The notes beneath the pieces were generated by a model, which worked only from the letters and a program-made list of their open reading frames with translations, ran no database searches and was not told where the DNA came from. A program made the translations under genes and the position numbers. Of a stretch of 39,399 nucleotides of DNA, positions 18,023-27,933 are shown in pieces (position 1 is the first letter of the stretch; every line of letters starts with the position of its first letter). Source of the stretch: Gammaproteobacteria bacterium (GTDB lineage Bacteria > Pseudomonadota > Gammaproteobacteria > Pseudomonadales > Azotimanducaceae); the NCBI GenBank assembly GCA_009846005.1, contig VXYL01000096.1, positions 1-39,399 on the forward strand, in the 5' to 3' direction.

Positions 18023-19459
18023 TCAGGGTCCGGCGAGACCTCGTATCAGCTCAATCGCGGGGGTCGGGTAGACTCCCAACGCGACGACGAGCAGGCCCAG
18101 GACTCCGATGGTCAGCAGGCCCTCCCAGGAAATGCGGCGAACTTCGTGTTGCCGGTCGTCGTCCGGGCGTTTGGTCATGGCGAAGACGATGCGCAGGTAG
18201 TAGTAGATGCCGATGGCGCTACCCACGATGAGTGCCCAGACGAGCCCCCAGGCGGCGTTGCCGACGCCGGCGGCCACGAGGTAGAACTTGGCGAAGAATC
18301 CGACGGTGAGCGGTATCCCGGCAAGCGCCAGCGCGGCGGCGGCCAGCACGGCGGCGATGACGGGGCGCCGCCACAGGAGTCCCTCGTAGCCTGAGACCTG
18401 GTCGGCGTCCTCGGTTTCGTTAGACAGGACCGTAACCACGCCGAATGCGGCCAGCGTCATGAGGAAGTAGCCAGCGACGTAGAAGAGTCCGGATTCCACC
18501 CCCAAGGCCCGCCCGGCCGCAGTGCCCGCAACGACAAGGGCGATCATCAGATAGCCGAGATGGGCGATCGACGAATACGCCAGCAGGCGTTTCAGGTTGG
18601 TCTGCAGCAGGGCGAGGATGTTGCCGACGACCATCGACAGCACCGCGATGATCGCAATCACGATGCCCACGGCCGGCGACGAGAGCAGGTCGGCGTCGAT
18701 GGCGTAGCGCAGCAGCACCGCGAACACGGCACCCTTGGATACCGTGGCAACGAATCCCGTGACGGGCGCGGGGGCACCCTGGTAGACATCGGGCGTCCAC
18801 ATGTGGAAGGGCACCAGGGAAAGCTTGAAGAAGACGCCCACCAGCAGCATGGCTTGACCGAGAACCAGGACGTTGTGTTCGCCCGCGGCGCTGTCGCCCG
18901 GGGCATCGAACGTCAACGAACCGGAGGCGGTATAGATGAGCGCCATCCCGAACAGCATGGTGCTCGACGCCGCGCCGGACAGGACGAGGTACTTGGCTGC
19001 CGCTTCAAGAGGCGGGTGACCCTCTTCGGGGTAGGCGATCATCGCGTAGAGCGAGATGGACAGCACTTCGAGTCCCATCAGGAAGGTCGCGAAATGGGAC
19101 GCGCCAGCGGTTACGGCGGCCCCGAGGGTCGCCGTGGTGAGGAGCAGGTAGAACTCCTGGCGGTGGGTGGCGCGGCTGCCGAGATAACGCGCCGAAAGGA
19201 CGGCCGTCGCGATCGCCGCCAACGAGAACAGGACGAAGAAGAACAGCGCATAGCCGTCGATTTCGAGGACGGTGTCGACGATCTGGGTGCCGCCTCCCAA
19301 GGCTGAGGGCACGAAGAGCAGCGGGATCGCCAACGTGGCGATGGCGCCCCAGAAGGCGAGGCGGTGCGACCGCAACGCGGCGACGGCGAGCAGCAACAGC
19401 ACGATGCCGCCGGCCAACGCGAGATAGGGTGCCAGCGCCCAGACCTCGGCGGCGCTCAC
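18023..19459 (-). CDS. nuoN: NADH-quinone oxidoreductase subunit N
   Basis: This 478-residue membrane protein is one of the three antiporter-like proton-pumping subunits of complex I. About 14 hydrophobic helices are seen, with the family core FKLSLVPFHMWTPDVYQGAP, the pumping-channel Glu in LMGLEVLSISLYAM, and KRLLAYSSIAHLGYLMIAL. The start is GTG 19459, whose GTGA overlaps the TGA of nuoM, so translation is coupled; GGGGAT lies eight bases upstream. It is the last nuo gene of the second block. Confidence 0.95.
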   Translation of the reverse strand: MSAAEVWALAPYLALAGGIVLLLLAVAALRSHRLAFWGAIATLAIPLLFVPSALGGGTQIVDTVLEIDGYALFFFVLFSLAAIATAVLSARYLGSRATHRQEFYLLLTTATLGAAVTAGASHFATFLMGLEVLSISLYAMIAYPEEGHPPLEAAAKYLVLSGAASSTMLFGMALIYTASGSLTFDAPGDSAAGEHNVLVLGQAMLLVGVFFKLSLVPFHMWTPDVYQGAPAPVTGFVATVSKGAVFAVLLRYAIDADLLSSPAVGIVIAIIAVLSMVVGNILALLQTNLKRLLAYSSIAHLGYLMIALVVAGTAAGRALGVESGLFYVAGYFLMTLAAFGVVTVLSNETEDADQVSGYEGLLWRRPVIAAVLAAAALALAGIPLTVGFFAKFYLVAAGVGNAAWGLVWALIVGSAIGIYYYLRIVFAMTKRPDDDRQHEVRRISWEGLLTIGVLGLLVVALGVYPTPAIELIRGLAGP

Positions 19460-20916
19460 GGCAGGATCCCCAACGTCTGGATGGTCGCGTTCGACAACTC
19501 GAGCACGGGCTGGGGATAGACGCCCACCCAGACGAGGCCTGCCATCATCGCCGCCATGACGCTCATCTCGCGCAGCCCGAAGTCACGCATGGACGCGACA
19601 TCGGGGTTCGGCGTCCCCTGGAACGAGCGCTGCATCAGGTAGAGCCCGTAGACGGCCGCGACCACGATGCCGGCGGTGGCGACGACGGCCATCACCCAGT
19701 TCTGCTGAAACGCGCCGAGAAGGGCCAGGAACTCGCCCACGAAGTTGCCTAGCCCCGGTATGCCGACGGAGGCGATCACGAAGAACAGGGTCATGGTCCC
19801 CATGCGTGGCGCATGTTTCCAGAGGCCGCCCATCTGAGACATCTCCCGGGTATGCAGCCGCTGCTGGATGGCGCCCGCCATCATAAAGAGCGCCGCCGTG
19901 GAGAAGCCGTGGGCGACCATGGTGACGATGGCGCCCTGCATGCCGAGTTCGTTGAACGCGTACACCCCGAGCAGGATGAAGCCCATGTGGGCGATGGAAC
20001 TGTAGGCAACCAGGCGTTTGAAGTCCGACTGGCTGAACGCCATGGCGCCGCCGTAGAGGATGCTCACCGTGCCGAGCAGCATCGCCCAGATCGCGAAGTC
20101 CGCCGACGCCTCGGGGAACAGCGGCACGGCGAAGCGGATGATCCCGTAGGCGCCGGTCTTAAGCAGGATGCCCGCCAGGATGACGCTGCCGGCCGTCGGT
20201 GCCTGGGTGTGCGCGTCGGGAAGCCAGGTATGAACAGGCACGGACGGCAGCTTGGTAGCGAACGCGACGAAGAAGCCGAGCATCAGCCAGATCGCAATCC
20301 GCGGCTCGATCTCGGCTTCGAGGAGGGCCTTGTAGCTGAACGTGATCTCGCCCGTCGCACCGTGGTGAACGTAGACCAGCGCCAGGATGGCAAACAGCAT
20401 GAGGAGGCCGCTGATCTGGGTGAACAGGAAGAACTTCATGGACGCGTAGGCCTTCTCCTCGTGCCCCCAGATCGCGATCAGGAGGTACATGGGAATCAGC
20501 ATCACTTCCCAGAAGAAGAAGAACAGCAACAGGTCCATTGCTGTGAAGACCCCGACGACGCCGGCCATCACCCACAGGATGTTGAACTGGAAGAAGCCGT
20601 GTCCGGCCTCGATCTCGTCCCACGAGGAGACCACGGCGACGATGCCGAGGAACATGGTGAGGGCCACCATCAGGAGGCTCAGGCCGTCCATCTCCAGGGT
20701 AAGGTGAATGCCGAACCGCCCGATCCACGGCCAGTCCATGGCGGCGTAGAGACCGCCCGCGTCCGCGCCGTCGAGCCAGAGGGCTGCAGACCAGACGAGG
20801 CCCGCGCCGAACGCCACGATGCTGACGAGGCGGGGTGCATCCTTGCTCAACCGTTCGGATGCCCAGGCTACGACGCCCGCGGCGAGGAGAGCGAGAATGA
20901 CGACGAAGAGGATCAT
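19456..20916 (-). CDS. nuoM: NADH-quinone oxidoreductase subunit M
   Basis: The 486-residue antiporter-like subunit has the conserved Glu in FFFFWEVMLIPMYLLIAIWG, the Lys in KLPSVPVHTWLPDAHTQAP, and FKRLVAYSSIAHMGFILLG. ATG 20916 overlaps the stop of an upstream 25-codon ORF as ATGA, with GGCGAG eight bases upstream as the likely ribosome-binding site. A GTG five codons earlier (20931) is an alternative. The same frame stays open through nuoL as far as 22989, but that part has no NuoM-like sequence. The first 24 residues are a diverged second copy of the preceding 25-residue ORF (see the tandem repeat entry). Confidence 0.95.
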   Translation of the reverse strand: MILFVVILALLAAGVVAWASERLSKDAPRLVSIVAFGAGLVWSAALWLDGADAGGLYAAMDWPWIGRFGIHLTLEMDGLSLLMVALTMFLGIVAVVSSWDEIEAGHGFFQFNILWVMAGVVGVFTAMDLLLFFFFWEVMLIPMYLLIAIWGHEEKAYASMKFFLFTQISGLLMLFAILALVYVHHGATGEITFSYKALLEAEIEPRIAIWLMLGFFVAFATKLPSVPVHTWLPDAHTQAPTAGSVILAGILLKTGAYGIIRFAVPLFPEASADFAIWAMLLGTVSILYGGAMAFSQSDFKRLVAYSSIAHMGFILLGVYAFNELGMQGAIVTMVAHGFSTAALFMMAGAIQQRLHTREMSQMGGLWKHAPRMGTMTLFFVIASVGIPGLGNFVGEFLALLGAFQQNWVMAVVATAGIVVAAVYGLYLMQRSFQGTPNPDVASMRDFGLREMSVMAAMMAGLVWVGVYPQPVLELSNATIQTLGILP

Positions 20917-21005
20917 CGAATCGCTCGCCACAGTGCCCACGCCACAACGCCGACCGCGAGTAGAGCGAGGATGACGATTAGGAGGCTCACTTAGACGCTC
21001 GCCAC
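20858..21005 (-). repeat. 74-bp diverged tandem duplication at the nuoL/nuoM junction
   Basis: Read on the minus strand, copy 1 runs 21005-20932 and copy 2 runs 20931-20858. Both begin GTGGCGAGCG and include GTCATxCTCGCTCTxCTCGC and a xTGGGCA near the end. By eye, 55 of 74 ungapped positions agree. Copy 1 covers the nuoL stop region and a GTG start; copy 2 covers the nuoM ATG. The offset is not a multiple of three, so reading from copy 1 ends at a TGA just where copy 2 begins its own start codon. Confidence 0.8.
20913..20990 (-). CDS. 25-residue single-helix membrane microprotein, NuoM leader paralogue
   Basis: A 26-codon ORF begins with GTG directly after the nuoL TAA (TAAGTG) and ends in a TGA that overlaps the nuoM ATG. 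The product is almost all one membrane helix, with [14 protein letters not shown] followed by a basic tail (LWRAIR). NuoM itself starts with VILALLAAGVVAWA at the same position, so this is a duplicated NuoM N-terminal helix. Within the aligned codons at least six changes are silent third-base changes (for example ATC/ATT, CTA/CTC, GTG/GTA) against few amino acid changes in the helix core, which suggests the peptide is kept by selection. GGCGAG lies upstream, inside the nuoL end. It could be a small complex I accessory peptide or a leader for nuoM coupling; it could also be an old duplication still decaying. Confidence 0.55.
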   Translation of the reverse strand: MSLLIVILALLAVGVVAWALWRAIR

Positions 21006-22832
21006 GATCAGGACGACCACGATCAGTCCGATGGCCATATTGGCGGCGTACCACCGCAGCCGACCGGTCTGGGTCAGGGCGCCGATGTGGTGGAAACCGC
21101 GGGTCACGGCCGCGGTGATGCGGAACAGCAGGTCGACGACGTCGCGTTTGTTCACCCGTGCCACCCAGAGGAACGGTCTGACGAAAACCCGGTCGTAGAC
21201 CCAGTCGAACGCCCAGCCGCTTTGCCAGAAACGGCGCACGGCATCGCCGAAGGGGGACTCCACCAACGCGCCGACTCTCAAGCGACCGCTGAACACCAGC
21301 CATCCGAGAAGAATCCCCGCGAGCGGCAGCGCCACGGTGACGAGTGCCGCTGGATGGGTATGCGGGATGTGGCTGATCGCGCCCAGCAGATCGTCGAGGA
21401 CGCTGAACGTCATCCATCCGCCGCCGATGGAGAGCGCGGCCAACACGACGAGCGGCCCCCACATGTTGATCCGGGACGCGTCGTGGGGTTCGGTCCTGGT
21501 TTCGCCGAAGAAGGCGACAACCATCATGCGCGTGGTGTAGAGCGCGGTCATGAACGCCGCCAGCACCCCGCCGGCCCAGAACCAGCGTCCGGCGTTCTCG
21601 TGGTCCCAGGCGGTGAGCAGAATTGCGTCCTTGCTGAAAAAACCGGAGGTGATGAACGGCAGCGCCACCAACGCGCCCGAACCGATCGCCATGCTCCAGA
21701 AAGGCACCGGCAGTTTCCGCCACAGCCCGCCCATCTTGAAGATGTCCTGCTCGTGGTGCAGCGCCAGGATCACGGAGCCGGAGGCAAGGAAGAGCAGGGC
21801 CTTGAAGAAAGCGTGGGTCATCAAGTGGAAGATCCCGGCGGACCACGCGCCGACGCCCAGCGCCATGAACATGTAGCCGATCTGGCTCATGGTGGAGTAG
21901 GCGAGGATGCGCTTGATATCGGTCTGGGTCAGCGCCGTGAAGGACGCGATGAGGAGCGTCACCAGGCCGACGATGGCAACCGCGAACTGCGCGACGGGTG
22001 CCAGGTCGTAGATCCCCTTCATGCGGGCGATGAGGTAGACCCCCGCCGTCACCATCGTCGCGGCGTGGATCAGCGCGGAGACGGGGGTGGGGCCGGCCAT
22101 CGCGTCCGGCAGCCAGGTCTGCAGCGGCACCTGTGCCGACTTGCCGACCGCGCCGCCGAGCAGCAACAGGCCGATGGCCGTGGCCATGCCCGGGTCTAGT
22201 TGCGCCGCATCCCCAAGTGCGGTCTGGATGTCGAGCGTCGCAAGCTCCCGGAACAGCAGGAACAAACCGATGGCCATCAGCGTGTCGCCGACACGGGTCA
22301 CCACGAACGCCTTGCGTGCCGCGTAGCCGTTCTCGGCATCCCGATGGTAGAACCCGATCAGCAGGTAGCTGCAGAGCCCGACGCCTTCCCAGCCGAGGAA
22401 CAGCACCAGCAGGTTGTCGCCTAGCACCAGCATCAGCATCGCGAACACGAACAGGTTCATGTAGGCGAAGAACCGGCTGTAGCCCTCGGGTTCCTGGTGG
22501 TCCTTCCACATGTAGCCGGTGGCGAACAGGTGGATCAGGAAACCGACACCCGTGATGACGCCGGTCATCACCAGCGACAGCGGGTCGAGGTAGAGCGTGA
22601 TCGACGGCGTGAAGTTGCCGACGGCCATCCAGGTCCAAAGCGTTTGGGAGTAGGACGCCTCGCCGCTCTGCGTGAACTCCATGCCGGCACCGAGGGCGAC
22701 GAGCGCCGCCAGGCCGATGGACCCCGCGCCGATGGCGGCGACGATCCTGTCGGGCAGCTTGCCCTCGGTGACGAACAGCGCGAAGAAGCCGGCGAGCGGC
22801 AGCGCGGGGACGAGCCAGAACCAATCGAGCAA
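20991..22832 (-). CDS. nuoL: NADH-quinone oxidoreductase subunit L
   Basis: This 613-residue membrane subunit is the distal proton pump of complex I. Key stretches are [16 protein letters not shown] (pumping Glu), [20 protein letters not shown] (Lys and the helix break) and [21 protein letters not shown]. The C-terminal part includes the region corresponding to the long lateral helix and ends in a final hydrophobic helix ([14 protein letters not shown]). The start is TTG 22832, with AGGAGG at good spacing that overlaps the nuoK stop; no in-frame ATG or GTG fits better. The stop TAA is followed at once by the GTG of the 25-codon ORF. Confidence 0.95.
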   Translation of the reverse strand: MLDWFWLVPALPLAGFFALFVTEGKLPDRIVAAIGAGSIGLAALVALGAGMEFTQSGEASYSQTLWTWMAVGNFTPSITLYLDPLSLVMTGVITGVGFLIHLFATGYMWKDHQEPEGYSRFFAYMNLFVFAMLMLVLGDNLLVLFLGWEGVGLCSYLLIGFYHRDAENGYAARKAFVVTRVGDTLMAIGLFLLFRELATLDIQTALGDAAQLDPGMATAIGLLLLGGAVGKSAQVPLQTWLPDAMAGPTPVSALIHAATMVTAGVYLIARMKGIYDLAPVAQFAVAIVGLVTLLIASFTALTQTDIKRILAYSTMSQIGYMFMALGVGAWSAGIFHLMTHAFFKALLFLASGSVILALHHEQDIFKMGGLWRKLPVPFWSMAIGSGALVALPFITSGFFSKDAILLTAWDHENAGRWFWAGGVLAAFMTALYTTRMMVVAFFGETRTEPHDASRINMWGPLVVLAALSIGGGWMTFSVLDDLLGAISHIPHTHPAALVTVALPLAGILLGWLVFSGRLRVGALVESPFGDAVRRFWQSGWAFDWVYDRVFVRPFLWVARVNKRDVVDLLFRITAAVTRGFHHIGALTQTGRLRWYAANMAIGLIVVVLIVASV

Positions 22833-22841
22833 GGCCGCCTC

Positions 22842-23153
22842 CTACCCGTTCAGTTCGCTGGCGGCGTCGACGTCCAGGGTGTCGAAGCGTCGCGAGATCT
22901 GTAGTACGAGACCGAGCGCCACGGCGACTTCGGCAGCGGCCAGTGCCAGGATCAGCATGAACATGATCTGCCCGTCGGGTGCACCCCACTTGGCACCCGC
23001 CGCGATGAAGGCCAGCCCCGCCGAGTTCATCATGACTTCAAGCGACATCAGCAGGAATATGATGTTGCGGCGCACGAGCACCCCTAGGAGGCCGAGCAGG
23101 AACAGCGCGGCGGCTACCAGGAGAACATGTTCGACCGGGACTTCGATGGCCAT
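22842..23153 (-). CDS. nuoK: NADH-quinone oxidoreductase subunit K
   Basis: The 103-residue protein has three membrane helices typical of NuoK, with the two conserved membrane glutamates seen in [15 protein letters not shown] and [13 protein letters not shown]. It belongs to the membrane-arm link that passes coupling to the antiporter-like subunits. ATG 23153 shares one base with the nuoJ TGA (TGATG), so translation is coupled. The start agrees with the family length of about 100; the longer frame to 23390 is antisense-like sequence inside nuoJ. Confidence 0.95.
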   Translation of the reverse strand: MAIEVPVEHVLLVAAALFLLGLLGVLVRRNIIFLLMSLEVMMNSAGLAFIAAGAKWGAPDGQIMFMLILALAAAEVAVALGLVLQISRRFDTLDVDAASELNG

Positions 23154-23674
23154 CACGGTTCCCGACGCTGTTCGAGGTAGCGGCGGCCAAGGTGATAGGC
23201 TCCGATCAGGGCGGCAAGCAGTAGGAATCCGGCCAGTTCGACGGCCAGCAGGTAGGGGCGGAACAGTTCGTTGCCAACGGCCTTCGGTCCCACCATCTCG
23301 CCCTTGGTGACGTTTGCGTCGGGCAATCCGACGATCACATAGACCATCGTGATGAGCAGGATGGATACCAGGATCGCCGGGCCGACCCACATGCCCGGCC
23401 GCAGCCAGCGGCTCTCGCGCATCACCGAGGTATTCCCGAGGTTCAGCATCATCACCACGAACAGGAACAGCACGACGATGGCGCCGGCGTAGATGACGAC
23501 CTCCAGCGCCGCGGCGAACGGCGCACCGAGGACGAAGAAGATCACTGCGACCGAAAGCAGAGAAACGACCAGGTAGATCAACGCGTGGGCGGCATTCTTG
23601 CGGGTGATCACGAAACCCGTGGCGACAAGCGCCACCGCGGCCGGGATCCAGAACAGGGCGAGATCCAGGGTCAA
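23153..23674 (-). CDS. nuoJ: NADH-quinone oxidoreductase subunit J
   Basis: The 173-residue membrane subunit has five helices and the family signature [20 protein letters not shown] with the conserved Tyr-Ala-Gly-Ala motif that forms a pi-bulge helix, plus [17 protein letters not shown]. The start is TTG 23674, the middle of a TTGA that overlaps the nuoI TGA; GGAG lies about ten bases upstream and the N-terminus aligns with known NuoJ from this codon. It is one of two TTG starts in this operon. Confidence 0.95.
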   Translation of the reverse strand: MTLDLALFWIPAAVALVATGFVITRKNAAHALIYLVVSLLSVAVIFFVLGAPFAAALEVVIYAGAIVVLFLFVVMMLNLGNTSVMRESRWLRPGMWVGPAILVSILLITMVYVIVGLPDANVTKGEMVGPKAVGNELFRPYLLAVELAGFLLLAALIGAYHLGRRYLEQRREP

Positions 23675-24189
23675 GGCAGCAGGCTCCGAACGTCTGTGGG
23701 CTTGGCTTCGCGTTGCGCCTCGCCCTTGTCCTTGCCGTGGATCGTCTTGCCCGCGACTTGCCAGAAACTGTAGTCGGGGTACTTGCCGACGCCGTCGATG
23801 AGCAGGTGCTCCTTCTCGTAGACCAGGCTATCGCGGTCGAACTCGCACAGTTCGAAGTCGGGGGTCAGCTGGATGGCGTAGGTGGGGCACGCCTCCTCGC
23901 ACATCCCGCACATGATGCAGCGCGAGAAGTTGATGCGGAAGAACTCCGGGTACCAGCGCCCGTCCTCCTCGCGTTCGGTCTTTTGCAGTGCGATGCAGTC
24001 GACGGGGCAGGCCACCGCGCAGAGGTTGCAGGCGACGCAGCGCTCCTCGCCGTCGGGATCCCGGGTCAGCACGATCCGGCCCCGGTAGCGGGGTGCCTGG
24101 TAGGGCATCTCCTCCGGGTACTGCACCGTCTCGTTGCGCATGAAGGTGTGCTTGAAGACGGTCCACAGCGTTCGCAACTGGCTCAGCAT
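23671..24189 (-). CDS. nuoI: NADH-quinone oxidoreductase subunit I (two 4Fe-4S clusters)
   Basis: The 172-residue ferredoxin-like subunit carries electrons in the peripheral arm. Two full cluster motifs are visible: Cys51, 54, 57, 61 ([12 protein letters not shown]) and Cys91, 94, 97, 101 ([12 protein letters not shown]), which correspond to clusters N6a and N6b. ATG 24189 lies two bases after the nuoH stop, with GGAG nine bases upstream inside the nuoH end. The longer frame to 24465 runs through nuoH and is not used. Confidence 0.96.
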   Translation of the reverse strand: MLSQLRTLWTVFKHTFMRNETVQYPEEMPYQAPRYRGRIVLTRDPDGEERCVACNLCAVACPVDCIALQKTEREEDGRWYPEFFRINFSRCIMCGMCEEACPTYAIQLTPDFELCEFDRDSLVYEKEHLLIDGVGKYPDYSFWQVAGKTIHGKDKGEAQREAKPTDVRSLLP

Positions 24190-24191
24190 GG

Positions 24192-25163
24192 CTAGAACTC
24201 CCAGAGCACGAAAAAGCCGGTGACGAGCAGGTTCACCAGGGTGAGCGGCAGGAGGATCTTCCAGCCGAGGCTCATCAACTGGTCGTAGCGGGGCCGGGGA
24301 ATGGCCGCGCGGAGCAGCACGAAGATGTGGATGAACACCAGTACCTTCACGCCGAACCAGACAATGGGCGGCAGGAAGTCGAGGAAGTCGGGCACCAGCC
24401 AGCCGCCGAAGAAGAGCAGCACGAGCAGGCAGGACGTGACGATCACCGCCACGTACTCGCCGCACATCAACAGCACGAACTTCATCCCCGAGTACTCGGT
24501 GTGGAACCCGGCGGTCAGCTCATGCTCGGCCTCCGGCAGGTCGAAGGGCAGGCGGTGGGACTCCGCAAGGCCGGCGAGGAAGAAGATCGCGAAACCCAGG
24601 AACTGCGGGACGATGAACCACAGATCCTTCTGCGCCTCGACGATGTCCACCAGGCTGAAGGACCCGGCGTGGATGACCACGCCCATGATCGAGAGCCCCA
24701 TGAACACCTCGTAGGTGACCATCTGCGCCGCCGCCCGCAGGCTGCCCAGCAATGCGTACTTGTTGTTGCTGGCGAAGCCGCCGAGCAAGACGCCGTAGAC
24801 GGCCAGCGACGACATGGCGAGGAACCACAACAGCGCGATGTTCAGATCCGCGACGTGGACGTCCGGGGCGAAGGGGATAACCGCCAGCACCAGCAGCATC
24901 GAGCCGGCGACGATCAACGGCGCGAGGACGAACAGCACCCGATCCCCGAACGGGGGCAGCCAGTCGTCCTTGGTGATGAACTTGATGCCGTCCGCGATGC
25001 CCTGCAGCACGCCGAACCAGCCCACGCGGTTCGGTCCTTGCCGGTCCTGCCACCAGCCGAGCAGGCGCCGTTCCCACCATTGCAGGAACATGACGGCGAG
25101 CAGCGTCCCGACCGCGAGCGGCAGGATCAGCACGTAGGCCCAGTTGATCTCGAAACCGAAGAT
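24192..25163 (-). CDS. nuoH: NADH-quinone oxidoreductase subunit H, probable AUC start
   Basis: This membrane subunit forms the quinone-binding chamber at the arm junction; [35 protein letters not shown] (with [11 protein letters not shown]) and [17 protein letters not shown] are family hallmarks. The first standard start codon is GTG 25133, but it lacks a ribosome-binding site and would cut the first helix short. Ten codons upstream, ATC 25163 has AAGGA six bases before it, and from there the N-terminus ([16 protein letters not shown]) gives a complete first helix of the length seen in E. coli NuoH. An in-frame TAA just before AAGGA excludes any longer form. I therefore propose 323 residues from AUC; with GTG it would be 313. 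Confidence 0.93.
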   Translation of the reverse strand: MFGFEINWAYVLILPLAVGTLLAVMFLQWWERRLLGWWQDRQGPNRVGWFGVLQGIADGIKFITKDDWLPPFGDRVLFVLAPLIVAGSMLLVLAVIPFAPDVHVADLNIALLWFLAMSSLAVYGVLLGGFASNNKYALLGSLRAAAQMVTYEVFMGLSIMGVVIHAGSFSLVDIVEAQKDLWFIVPQFLGFAIFFLAGLAESHRLPFDLPEAEHELTAGFHTEYSGMKFVLLMCGEYVAVIVTSCLLVLLFFGGWLVPDFLDFLPPIVWFGVKVLVFIHIFVLLRAAIPRPRYDQLMSLGWKILLPLTLVNLLVTGFFVLWEF

Positions 25164-25178
25164 GGGTGTTCCTTAACG

Positions 25179-27929
25179 TCAGCCTTTGGCGATGACATTG
25201 GGATCGCCGCCCGGCCGGCGCACGAAATCGGGGTCTGCGGCGAGGCTCACGTGCGTCGTCGCAAGTACGCCGGTCCCGGGTAGGCCCCGAGCCACGCCGG
25301 CGACGCCGGATGCGATGCTGTCATCCACACGCACCTCGTAGCTGGCTCCAAGTTCGGCAATGGCCACCCCGTTCCCGTCCGACACGCCGAGGCGTTGGGC
25401 ATCCGCGGGATTGAGCAGCACATAGGGTGGGGGTGTTCTCTCGAGGATCGGGGCGGAGGCGGCCGATAGTTCATCGCCGCCGAACACGTAGCTCACATGT
25501 GCCGCGCGGAATGTTCCGTTCGAGACGTCGACTTGGGCCCCAGGCGGCACATCTTGGTAACCGTCTCTGCGCGTGACACCGTTGGCGCCGATAAGCCGAG
25601 CGCCCGGATCGCCCCCCGCGAGCGCGCCGGCGACTTCCTGCTGGAACTTGAACACCGACTGGTTGGAGTTCCAACCCGGCGACCAGACGTAGGGCAGCAC
25701 GGCTCCCGGCTGGTCGCCGGTGTTCAGCCCCTCCATGGAATAGGAGAACGGGGTCTCGTGATCCACCGTGGTCTTGGGTTCGTGCACGGAAACGTCGGCG
25801 CGCATTGCCGTCCGTCCGCTGTAGCGATGGGGCTGGCGCGGGATCTTGCTCTCGGCGTCGACCCGGAAACCCGCGCCGGGCGCGACGTCGGCGAGGCCCG
25901 ACAGTTCGTCCCCGGCCGCGGCGCAGGCCTTGGTAAGGCTGTCCATGTCAGTCCAACGAAGATCGTCCCGGCCCGTCGCGTTGCCGATCGCCGAGATCCA
26001 GCGCCACGACGGCGCGATCTCGTCGGTCGGTTCGAACACTTGGTAGAACCGTTGCGCCCGCGTCTCGTAGTTGACGAACGTTCCGGTCTGCTCCGCGTAG
26101 GTTGAAGCGGGCAGCACCACGGCCGAGGACCCCGCCGTCGGCGTCTCGAGGTAGTCCATGACGATGGCGCGACCCAGATCGAGGCCGTCGGCGGGAATGC
26201 GCCGATGCAGATCGTTCTCCACGATCACCGCCACCGCGCCGTCGGCGATCCGTTGCACGGCATCCGACAACGACAGCGAACCGCCAAGCAGCGCGACGCC
26301 GTAGCTGTTCGATTCAGAGGCGGTCAGTGCCAGCATCGCATCCTTGCCCCGAGCACCGAGCGCCAGGGCGATATTGGTCGCCGCCTGTACCAACGCGGGT
26401 TCCCGCGCTTCGCTGCCGGCGATGACGAGCGGGCGATCGGCGGCGGAAAGCGCTTCTGCCGCTGCGGTAACGAAGGCATCCAACGTGCCGGGCGGAAAAT
26501 CGGCGTCGATGGCATGGGCGATGCCGAATCCCGCCCGGGCGAGATCGAGGGCGTCGCCGTGCCGGGTCGCCGCCGCCAGGTCGTCGATACGCGTCGAAGC
26601 AACGGACGCAATGAAAAGCGGGCTCTTGGCATGTTGAGCGTGGCCCCGCACGCCGGCGTCCTGCCAGTCCGGGATATCCGCCGCCCGCGCCATTTCGAAG
26701 GCGACCCCGTGCGCCGCCTGGCGGACCGCGAGGGCCATGCGGGCCGCCGTGTTCGATATGTCCTCGCCGAGGATCAACACCGCGTCGGCGTTCTCGATGT
26801 CGGTGAGGGAAGGGATCTTGAAGCCGCCGCCGCGGTAGGCGTCGAGCATCGTGGCCATGGTCGCCGCTTCGTCGTCCGCCATTCCCATGCAGAAGCTATC
26901 GGCCCCGACCAGTTCCCTGAGCGCGAAGTTCGCCCCCATCGACGCCCGCGGCGAGCCGATGCCGATAACGTCAGCGTGTGTGAGCCGATCGGCGACCGCT
27001 GCCAACGCGGCGTCGCGGCCCGGCGCTTCGAACACCCCGTCTTCGGCCCGGACGCCCGCATTCCGAATGCGCTTGTCGTGGTTGACGAAGTGCGAACCGT
27101 AGCGGCCGCGGTCGCACAGAAAGTAGCCGTTGACCTCGCGGTGGTAGCGGTTGTGGACGCGTTTCAAAACGCCGTAGCGCTCGGCGGGAAACGTATTGCA
27201 GCCCACCGAGCAGTGCGGGCATATCGAAGGCGCCGACTGCAGATCCCATTTGCGCGTGTAGACCTTCGAGAACGGCTTGTCGGTGAACACCCCGGTCGGG
27301 CAGACCTCCACCAGGTTGCCGGCGAATTCGCTCTCCAGCACGCCGTCCTCGGCGCGGCCGAAGAACATGTGGGACTTGGAACCGAAGGCATCGAGGTCGG
27401 TGCCGCCCGCGTAGTCCCGGTAGTAGCGCACGCAGCGGTAGCAGGTGATGCAGCGGTTCATCTCGTGGCCGATGAAGGGCCCGAGGTACTGGTTTTCCCA
27501 GGTGCGCTTCATGCCCGTATAGCGGCGCATGGAATGGCCGGTCATCACGGTCATGTCCTGAAGGTGGCATTCGCCGCCTTCCTCGCAAACCGGACAGTCG
27601 TGGGGATGGTTCTCCATCAGCCACTCGATTACCTGCTTGCGGAAGTCCGCCGCGAACGCCGCAGGTCGCGATGCCTCGCCGTCCGAGGTGCCGATGCCGA
27701 TCCTCAAGCCGTCCTCGACGGTCATCATGCAGGCCATCTGCAACCGGCCCCGGGTGTCCGCCTCGTCCCGGTACTGAAGCACGGCGCACAGGCGGCAGGA
27801 ACCCACCGAGCCCATCGCCGGGTGCCAGCAGAAATAGGGGAGATCGAGACGCTCGGAAAGGCAGGCGTGGAGGAGATTCTGACCGTCGGGCAGGTCGTAG
27901 TCCCTGCCGTCTATATTGACCCGGGCCAT
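25179..27929 (-). CDS. nuoG: NADH-quinone oxidoreductase subunit G
   Basis: The 916-residue subunit holds several Fe-S clusters: 2Fe-2S N1b (Cys34, 45, 48, 67), the His-ligated N5 (His108, Cys112, 115, 121), N4 (Cys160, 163, 166, 210) and the extra off-path N7 (Cys237, 240, 244, 272), which is found in E. coli- and Thermus-type NuoG. After about residue 280 follows the molybdopterin-oxidoreductase-like fold without an active site. ATG 27929 lies four bases after the stop of the small upstream ORF, with GGGG about 11 bases upstream. nuoF, its usual upstream neighbour, is more than 5 kb away, so nuoG here begins the second nuo block. Confidence 0.95.
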   Translation of the reverse strand: MARVNIDGRDYDLPDGQNLLHACLSERLDLPYFCWHPAMGSVGSCRLCAVLQYRDEADTRGRLQMACMMTVEDGLRIGIGTSDGEASRPAAFAADFRKQVIEWLMENHPHDCPVCEEGGECHLQDMTVMTGHSMRRYTGMKRTWENQYLGPFIGHEMNRCITCYRCVRYYRDYAGGTDLDAFGSKSHMFFGRAEDGVLESEFAGNLVEVCPTGVFTDKPFSKVYTRKWDLQSAPSICPHCSVGCNTFPAERYGVLKRVHNRYHREVNGYFLCDRGRYGSHFVNHDKRIRNAGVRAEDGVFEAPGRDAALAAVADRLTHADVIGIGSPRASMGANFALRELVGADSFCMGMADDEAATMATMLDAYRGGGFKIPSLTDIENADAVLILGEDISNTAARMALAVRQAAHGVAFEMARAADIPDWQDAGVRGHAQHAKSPLFIASVASTRIDDLAAATRHGDALDLARAGFGIAHAIDADFPPGTLDAFVTAAAEALSAADRPLVIAGSEAREPALVQAATNIALALGARGKDAMLALTASESNSYGVALLGGSLSLSDAVQRIADGAVAVIVENDLHRRIPADGLDLGRAIVMDYLETPTAGSSAVVLPASTYAEQTGTFVNYETRAQRFYQVFEPTDEIAPSWRWISAIGNATGRDDLRWTDMDSLTKACAAAGDELSGLADVAPGAGFRVDAESKIPRQPHRYSGRTAMRADVSVHEPKTTVDHETPFSYSMEGLNTGDQPGAVLPYVWSPGWNSNQSVFKFQQEVAGALAGGDPGARLIGANGVTRRDGYQDVPPGAQVDVSNGTFRAAHVSYVFGGDELSAASAPILERTPPPYVLLNPADAQRLGVSDGNGVAIAELGASYEVRVDDSIASGVAGVARGLPGTGVLATTHVSLAADPDFVRRPGGDPNVIAKG

Positions 27930-27933
27930 TGCG

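Noticed and set aside
19456-22989. A single 1177-codon frame that would fuse upstream sequence to NuoM
   Set aside because: Only the last 486 codons resemble NuoM; the rest lies out of frame on top of nuoL and is rich in Arg and Gly, as expected of a shadow frame in high-GC DNA.
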